DNA from: Halogeometricum sp. S1BR25-6
Lineage (GTDB): Archaea; Halobacteriota; Halobacteria; Halobacteriales; Haloferacaceae
Direction: 5' to 3'
Assembly (NCBI RefSeq): GCF_031624495.1
Contig: NZ_JAMQOP010000003.1
Coordinates: 248,001 to 312,000 of the forward strand
Length of the DNA: 64,000 bases
A program made the position numbers and the translations under genes. The stretch's first letter is position 1; every line of letters starts with the position of its first letter. This document shows positions 60,726 through 64,000 of the stretch, one piece after another. Below the pieces are notes generated by a model. It was not told the origin of the DNA, did no database searches, and was given only the letters and a program-made list of their open reading frames with translations.

Positions 60726-60948
60726 CGGCGGCGGCGCACCTCTCGACCGGCACCGCCGTCGTTCCGGGCTCGACCGTCCGCCGCCGTCGTTTCGGGCTCG
60801 ACTCCACCGCCGCGCGTGCGAACCACGACCATGTCGTGTGCCGCTTCCGGTGCGCCGGGCATAAGTATTGCCTCACGCGGTGCCGGCAGGTGAGAGTCGG
60901 GGCGAACGACTATGCCCGTCGGAGCCGTCGTCGCCGATACTCCGAGCC

Positions 60949-61347
60949 ATGACGACGATACTGCTCTGCGCCGACACCGACGTCGAACGGGTCACGGACC
61001 AGGTCGAATCGCTCACGACGCTGCCGCTCGACCCCGACCGCGTCCGCGTCGTCGTCTACCACGTCTTCCGCGCGGACGGGGACGCGGCGGACGCGAGGAA
61101 GCTCAAATCGGTCGGCCGAGCGACCGAGGCGCTGGAGGCGGCGGGGTTCGAGGTGGCGGTCGAACAGTCGAGCGGCGACGCAATCGAAGAGATTCTCGAC
61201 GCGGCCGAGGCGTTCGGCGCGGACCTGCTCAGCCTCGCCGGGCGGCGGAAGTCCCCGACGGGGAAGGCGCTGTTCGGGAGCGTCGCACAGCGGGTGGCGC
61301 TGCGGTCGGACCGCCCGGTGCTGTTCTGTTCGGCCGCGTCCGACTGA
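60949..61347 (+). CDS. Universal stress protein-like protein
   Basis: 132 residues from the ATG at 60949 (MTTILLCADTDVERVTDQV). Resembles the protein at 5354 in its C-terminal SLAGRRKSPTGKALFGSVAQRVAL. Divergent from the large dehydrogenase gene. Role not predictable. Confidence 0.82.
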   Translation: MTTILLCADTDVERVTDQVESLTTLPLDPDRVRVVVYHVFRADGDAADARKLKSVGRATEALEAAGFEVAVEQSSGDAIEEILDAAEAFGADLLSLAGRRKSPTGKALFGSVAQRVALRSDRPVLFCSAASD

Positions 61348-61406
61348 ACGGGGGAACGGGCGGGAAGCCGTTCGGAGACGGTCGTCGACGCGGCGCCGCG
61401 AACCGC

Positions 61407-62867
61407 CTACAGCAGGCCGAGGAACACCGCACCGTGGATGAGCGCCGCCGTGATGGGGATGAGAAGCAGCGTCCGCATCACGAACAGCGCGAACAGGTCG
61501 CGAAAGCGGATAGGGATGTCGTCGAACATGTCGACCATCATCGGCGCCGAGGCGGCGAAGAAGATGGCCTGCGAACTCACCACGATGACGACGAACACGC
61601 GCGTGATGAAGTCGGCGCCGACGGCGAACGTCGCGCCGATGAACATCTCCGCGCCGCCGAGGATGACCGAGGTGGCCGCCATCTGCGCGTCGGGGATGCC
61701 GAGCGCCGAGAGGACGGGGACCAAGGGCGTCCCCAGAATCTCGAACACCGGCGTGTAGATGTTGAGCACCATCGCCACCATCGCGATGGCGAGGACCGTA
61801 CCGAGTATCATCCCGTTCAGCTTCAGCCCGTCGACCAGCCCCTCGAAGGAGGCGCGCGGAATCGAGGCGCCTTCATCGGCGGTCCGGACGGCCTCGTTGA
61901 ACGCGAAGCGGACGTACTCCGTGGGCGTCCCGCTGAACTCCGGTTCCGGGTCCGGTTCGGCGACGTACTCGGCCGGCACCGACGACAGCGGGGGCACCCG
62001 GACGAGGACGACGGCGACGGCGACGACGGCGATGAGATACAGGAGGACGACGACGGGGAAGACGTGCAGGATTTCGAGCACGGCGGCGATGGCGCCGACG
62101 GTGCCGAGGTTGCCGGTGGCGAAGCAAGTGCAGATGACGAACACCTCGCGCTTGTCGTAGCCGCCGCGGTCGAACACGTTCCGCGTGAGGTAGTAGCCGA
62201 TACTGAACGACCCGAGCCACGAGGCGGCGCCGTCGAGGGCCGACCGGCCCGGAAGGTCGAACAGCGGGTTCATCACCGGTTGGGCCAGCGTCCCGACGAA
62301 CTGGAGGCCGCCGAGTTCCGCGAGGAGGTTGACGAAGACGGCGCCGATGGGGATGACGAGCGCGACGGTCAGGAGGAGGCCACCCCAGACGATACCGGAG
62401 GTGTCGCCGTTGAACAGCCACTCCGGGCCGACGCCGAGCAGGATGGGAACCGCGAAGCAGACGCCCGCGACGCGGAAGAACCAAAACAGGTTCGACGTGC
62501 GCCAATAGTCGAGGTCGGTGCGAGCGACGAGTCCGCCCTCTCGGTCCAGATAGCCGTGGTGAGTCGCCATCGAAAGCGTCGTCAACACGGCGCCCGCGGC
62601 GATGAGCGCGAAGGTGAAGTACTCCAAGAGCGTCGGGAACGCCCCCTGTATGAGCCCGACGAGAACGTCGAGCGGAATCGTCGTCTGCCCGTTCCACTGG
62701 ACCGGAAACAGAAAGAAGAACGAGCCGGTGACGAACGCGAGGAGGAACTTCAACAGCGGACCCCGCTTTTCGGTTATCAACCCGACGTCGTCGATGGACT
62801 TCTGGGCGGGCTCGGCGTTCTCGCCCGGCGTGTGCTCGTCATTCTCCCACGCAGTGCTGCCGAACAT
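61407..62867 (-). CDS. YjiH-family membrane protein (nucleoside recognition domain)
   Basis: 486 residues with about ten to twelve membrane segments and a Gate-type domain, as in YjiH/SpoVM-related transport-like proteins of unknown substrate. LLKFLLAFVTGSFFFLFPVQWNGQTTIPLDVLVG is the family's N-terminal block; GVGPEWLFNGDTSG, SWLGSFSIGYYLTRNVFDRGGYDKREVFVICTCFATGNLGTVG and VILGGAEMFIGATFAVGADF follow. TTTATTGTTAACG promoter element upstream (62885-62897). Transport of a carboxylate or nucleoside-like molecule is possible but unproven. Confidence 0.83.
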   Translation of the reverse strand: MFGSTAWENDEHTPGENAEPAQKSIDDVGLITEKRGPLLKFLLAFVTGSFFFLFPVQWNGQTTIPLDVLVGLIQGAFPTLLEYFTFALIAAGAVLTTLSMATHHGYLDREGGLVARTDLDYWRTSNLFWFFRVAGVCFAVPILLGVGPEWLFNGDTSGIVWGGLLLTVALVIPIGAVFVNLLAELGGLQFVGTLAQPVMNPLFDLPGRSALDGAASWLGSFSIGYYLTRNVFDRGGYDKREVFVICTCFATGNLGTVGAIAAVLEILHVFPVVVLLYLIAVVAVAVVLVRVPPLSSVPAEYVAEPDPEPEFSGTPTEYVRFAFNEAVRTADEGASIPRASFEGLVDGLKLNGMILGTVLAIAMVAMVLNIYTPVFEILGTPLVPVLSALGIPDAQMAATSVILGGAEMFIGATFAVGADFITRVFVVIVVSSQAIFFAASAPMMVDMFDDIPIRFRDLFALFVMRTLLLIPITAALIHGAVFLGLL

Positions 62868-63181
62868 GGTCCACCAGTAACGACCGTTAACAATAAATCC
62901 GTCGGCTTGGAGCGGCCGCCTTCGGAGATTACATCTATCGAAGTAAGAGCGTGATACAGAACATTGTACCTCTCACCCACCCATTTTGAGTTCTTTGTAA
63001 TATATACCGTGGTTCGTTCCAGAGCGGCAGTCAAACCCGGCGAACGAGCAGATATCTAAACGTCACACCCATACGGCTGTAACATCGCGGCGTCGCCGCC
63101 GAAGGTTTTCCGACGGGAGTTCGAGAGCGGGACGATATTGTGACCACAACGATTATGGTAGTTTGTGCCTCAGTTCCCGTC
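62868..63181. promoter_or_regulatory. Divergent promoter region
   Basis: 314 bp between the YjiH-like and monooxygenase genes. AT-rich around 62930-63005, with a TTGTAAT half-site and ATATATA near 62995-63005, and GATTATGG near 63150 about 30 bp before the monooxygenase ATG. Confidence 0.5.
62885..62897 (-). promoter_or_regulatory. TTTATTGT-N-AACG promoter element
   Basis: Minus-strand TTTATTGTTAACG about 18-30 bp before the YjiH-like start; matches 56896-56908. Confidence 0.5.
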
Positions 63182-64000
63182 ATGAGCGGCGAAACGACAG
63201 ACGATTCCGTACTGATAGCCGGTGCCGGACCGGTCGGGATGACGACCGCGCTCGCGCTGCACGCGCGAGGAGTCGACGCCACCATCCTCGAAGCCGAATC
63301 GGCGGACCGCGACCGGTCGGGGAGTCGCGCCATCTACGTCCACGGCTCGACGCTCCGGACGCTCGAACGGGTGAGCCCCGGACTCGGAACGGACCTCGTC
63401 GAGGAGGGACTGGTGTGGCCGACGCGGCGCACCTGCTGGCGGGGCAAAGAAGTGTTCTCGCGGACGTACGACACGCCCGGCGGCCACGGCGACATCCCGC
63501 ACTTCACCAGCGTCCCGCAGGTGCGCACGGAGGAGTACATGCACGAGGCCCTCGACGAGGCCGGTATCGACATCCACTGGGACGCCGGGGTCGAGACGGT
63601 CGAGTCGTCCCCCGAGGGCGTCCGCGTCGAGACGGCCGACGGCCGCGAGTGGGAGGCGCCCTACCTCGTCGGCGCCGACGGCGGCGGGTCGACCGTCCGT
63701 TCGGAGATCGGTGCGAACTTCGAGGGCGACCAGTCGGAGAACTCCTTCATCGTCGCCGACGTCGAGGAGGTCGAAGAGGACCCCCGCCCCTTGGAGCGAC
63801 TGTTCCACTACGACGACCCCTCGGTCGGCGGGCGGAACGTCCTCCTCGTCCCCTTCACGGGCGGGTGGCGCCTCGACATCCAGTGTCTCGGCGACGACGA
63901 CGCAGAGGAACTGAGCGGCGACGGACAGATGCGCGAGTTCGTCCGCACGGTGATGGGCGAACGCTACGTCGACAACATCACCTGGGTGTCCACCTACAAG
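63182..64000 (+). CDS. FAD-dependent aromatic monooxygenase (partial)
   Basis: 273 residues, cut by the window end. Group A flavoprotein hydroxylase (PheA/TfdB/MhpA-like), which hydroxylates aromatic rings with NAD(P)H and O2. The FAD Rossmann motif is VLIAGAGPVGMTTALALHARGVDATILEAE; the DG motif YLVGADGGGSTVRSEIG is at about 160-176. GSRAIYVHGSTLRTLE is the family's substrate-side loop. The C-terminal GD motif and thioredoxin-like domain would lie beyond 64000. A phenolic or phenylpropionate-type substrate is likely. Confidence 0.88.
   Translation, partial: MSGETTDDSVLIAGAGPVGMTTALALHARGVDATILEAESADRDRSGSRAIYVHGSTLRTLERVSPGLGTDLVEEGLVWPTRRTCWRGKEVFSRTYDTPGGHGDIPHFTSVPQVRTEEYMHEALDEAGIDIHWDAGVETVESSPEGVRVETADGREWEAPYLVGADGGGSTVRSEIGANFEGDQSENSFIVADVEEVEEDPRPLERLFHYDDPSVGGRNVLLVPFTGGWRLDIQCLGDDDAEELSGDGQMREFVRTVMGERYVDNITWVSTYK

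Noticed and set aside
59332-60876. About 514-codon reading frame inside the FAD/Fe-S dehydrogenase gene
   Set aside because: Arg-rich shadow frame; the dehydrogenase frame carries all flavin and Fe-S motifs.
60912-62954. Long plus-strand reading frame of about 680 codons
   Set aside because: Antisense to the YjiH-like membrane protein; low-complexity Arg/Asp/Glu translation without domains.
62995-63001. TTGTAAT half-site upstream of the monooxygenase
   Set aside because: No matching left arm at the 8-bp spacing, so not counted with the palindrome family.

Overview
The window is haloarchaeal (Halobacteria, genus not determinable from sequence alone). The DNA is GC-rich, proteins are strongly acidic (Asp/Glu-rich), many genes have an AT-rich archaeal TATA element about 26-30 bp before the start codon with almost no leader, secreted binding proteins carry twin-arginine plus lipobox signals, and regulators are of the IclR type. 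No rRNA, tRNA, replication origin or CRISPR array was found. The content is accessory: catabolic islands, each with its own transporter and regulator, separated by decayed mobile-element and gene debris. A megaplasmid or variable chromosomal island would fit.

Layout. 1-5.3 kb: a tyrosine recombinase, a MocA-like nucleotidyltransferase, a frameshifted transposase remnant, an aldehyde dehydrogenase, a fragment of a beta-keto acid cleavage enzyme (BKACE) and a stress protein. 6-13 kb: acyl-CoA metabolism (thiolase with DUF35 partner, hexapeptide protein, AMP-forming acyl-CoA synthetase), a divergent amidohydrolase/DUF59 pair and a short-chain dehydrogenase. 13-20 kb: a ribose-type ABC importer (permease, double ATPase, Tat lipoprotein), a dehydrogenase, an intact BKACE and an IclR regulator. 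20.3-22.3 kb: a gene-poor stretch with palindromes and repeat debris.

22-41.5 kb: a probable oligosaccharide (unsaturated uronide) locus. It has two Gfo/Idh oxidoreductases, an aldo-keto reductase, an IclR regulator, an oligopeptide-type ABC importer with fused ATPases and an embedded HEAT-repeat protein, a lipoprotein binding protein, a GH88 unsaturated glucuronyl hydrolase, a DUF2264 protein and an epimerase-like protein. A sarcosine oxidase-like flavoenzyme follows.

42-54.6 kb: sugar-acid catabolism. The minus strand carries creatininase-like, enolase-superfamily, 2-hydroxyacid dehydrogenase, FGGY kinase and class II aldolase genes. The plus strand carries a stress protein, a GntP permease, an IclR regulator, a four-carbon acid sugar kinase, a PdxA2-like dehydrogenase and a KDG permease. 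The kinase/PdxA2 pair matches the known D-threonate route to dihydroxyacetone phosphate.

55-64 kb: hexapeptide protein, CoA-ligase alpha subunit, winged-helix regulator, a large FAD/Fe-S 2-hydroxyacid dehydrogenase, a stress protein, a YjiH-family membrane protein and the start of an aromatic-ring FAD monooxygenase.

The most notable structure outside genes is three families of palindromes. TTACAA-N8-TTGTAA-type sites occur at 20294, 20355, 21943, 38358 (weak), 40189 and 50961. GTTTCCAG-N5-CTGGAAAC sites occur at 22099 and 38456. GTTTAG-N5-CTAAAC sites occur at 49964, 50821 and 51009. They look like operators of the local regulators and are the best candidates here for undescribed regulatory circuitry.
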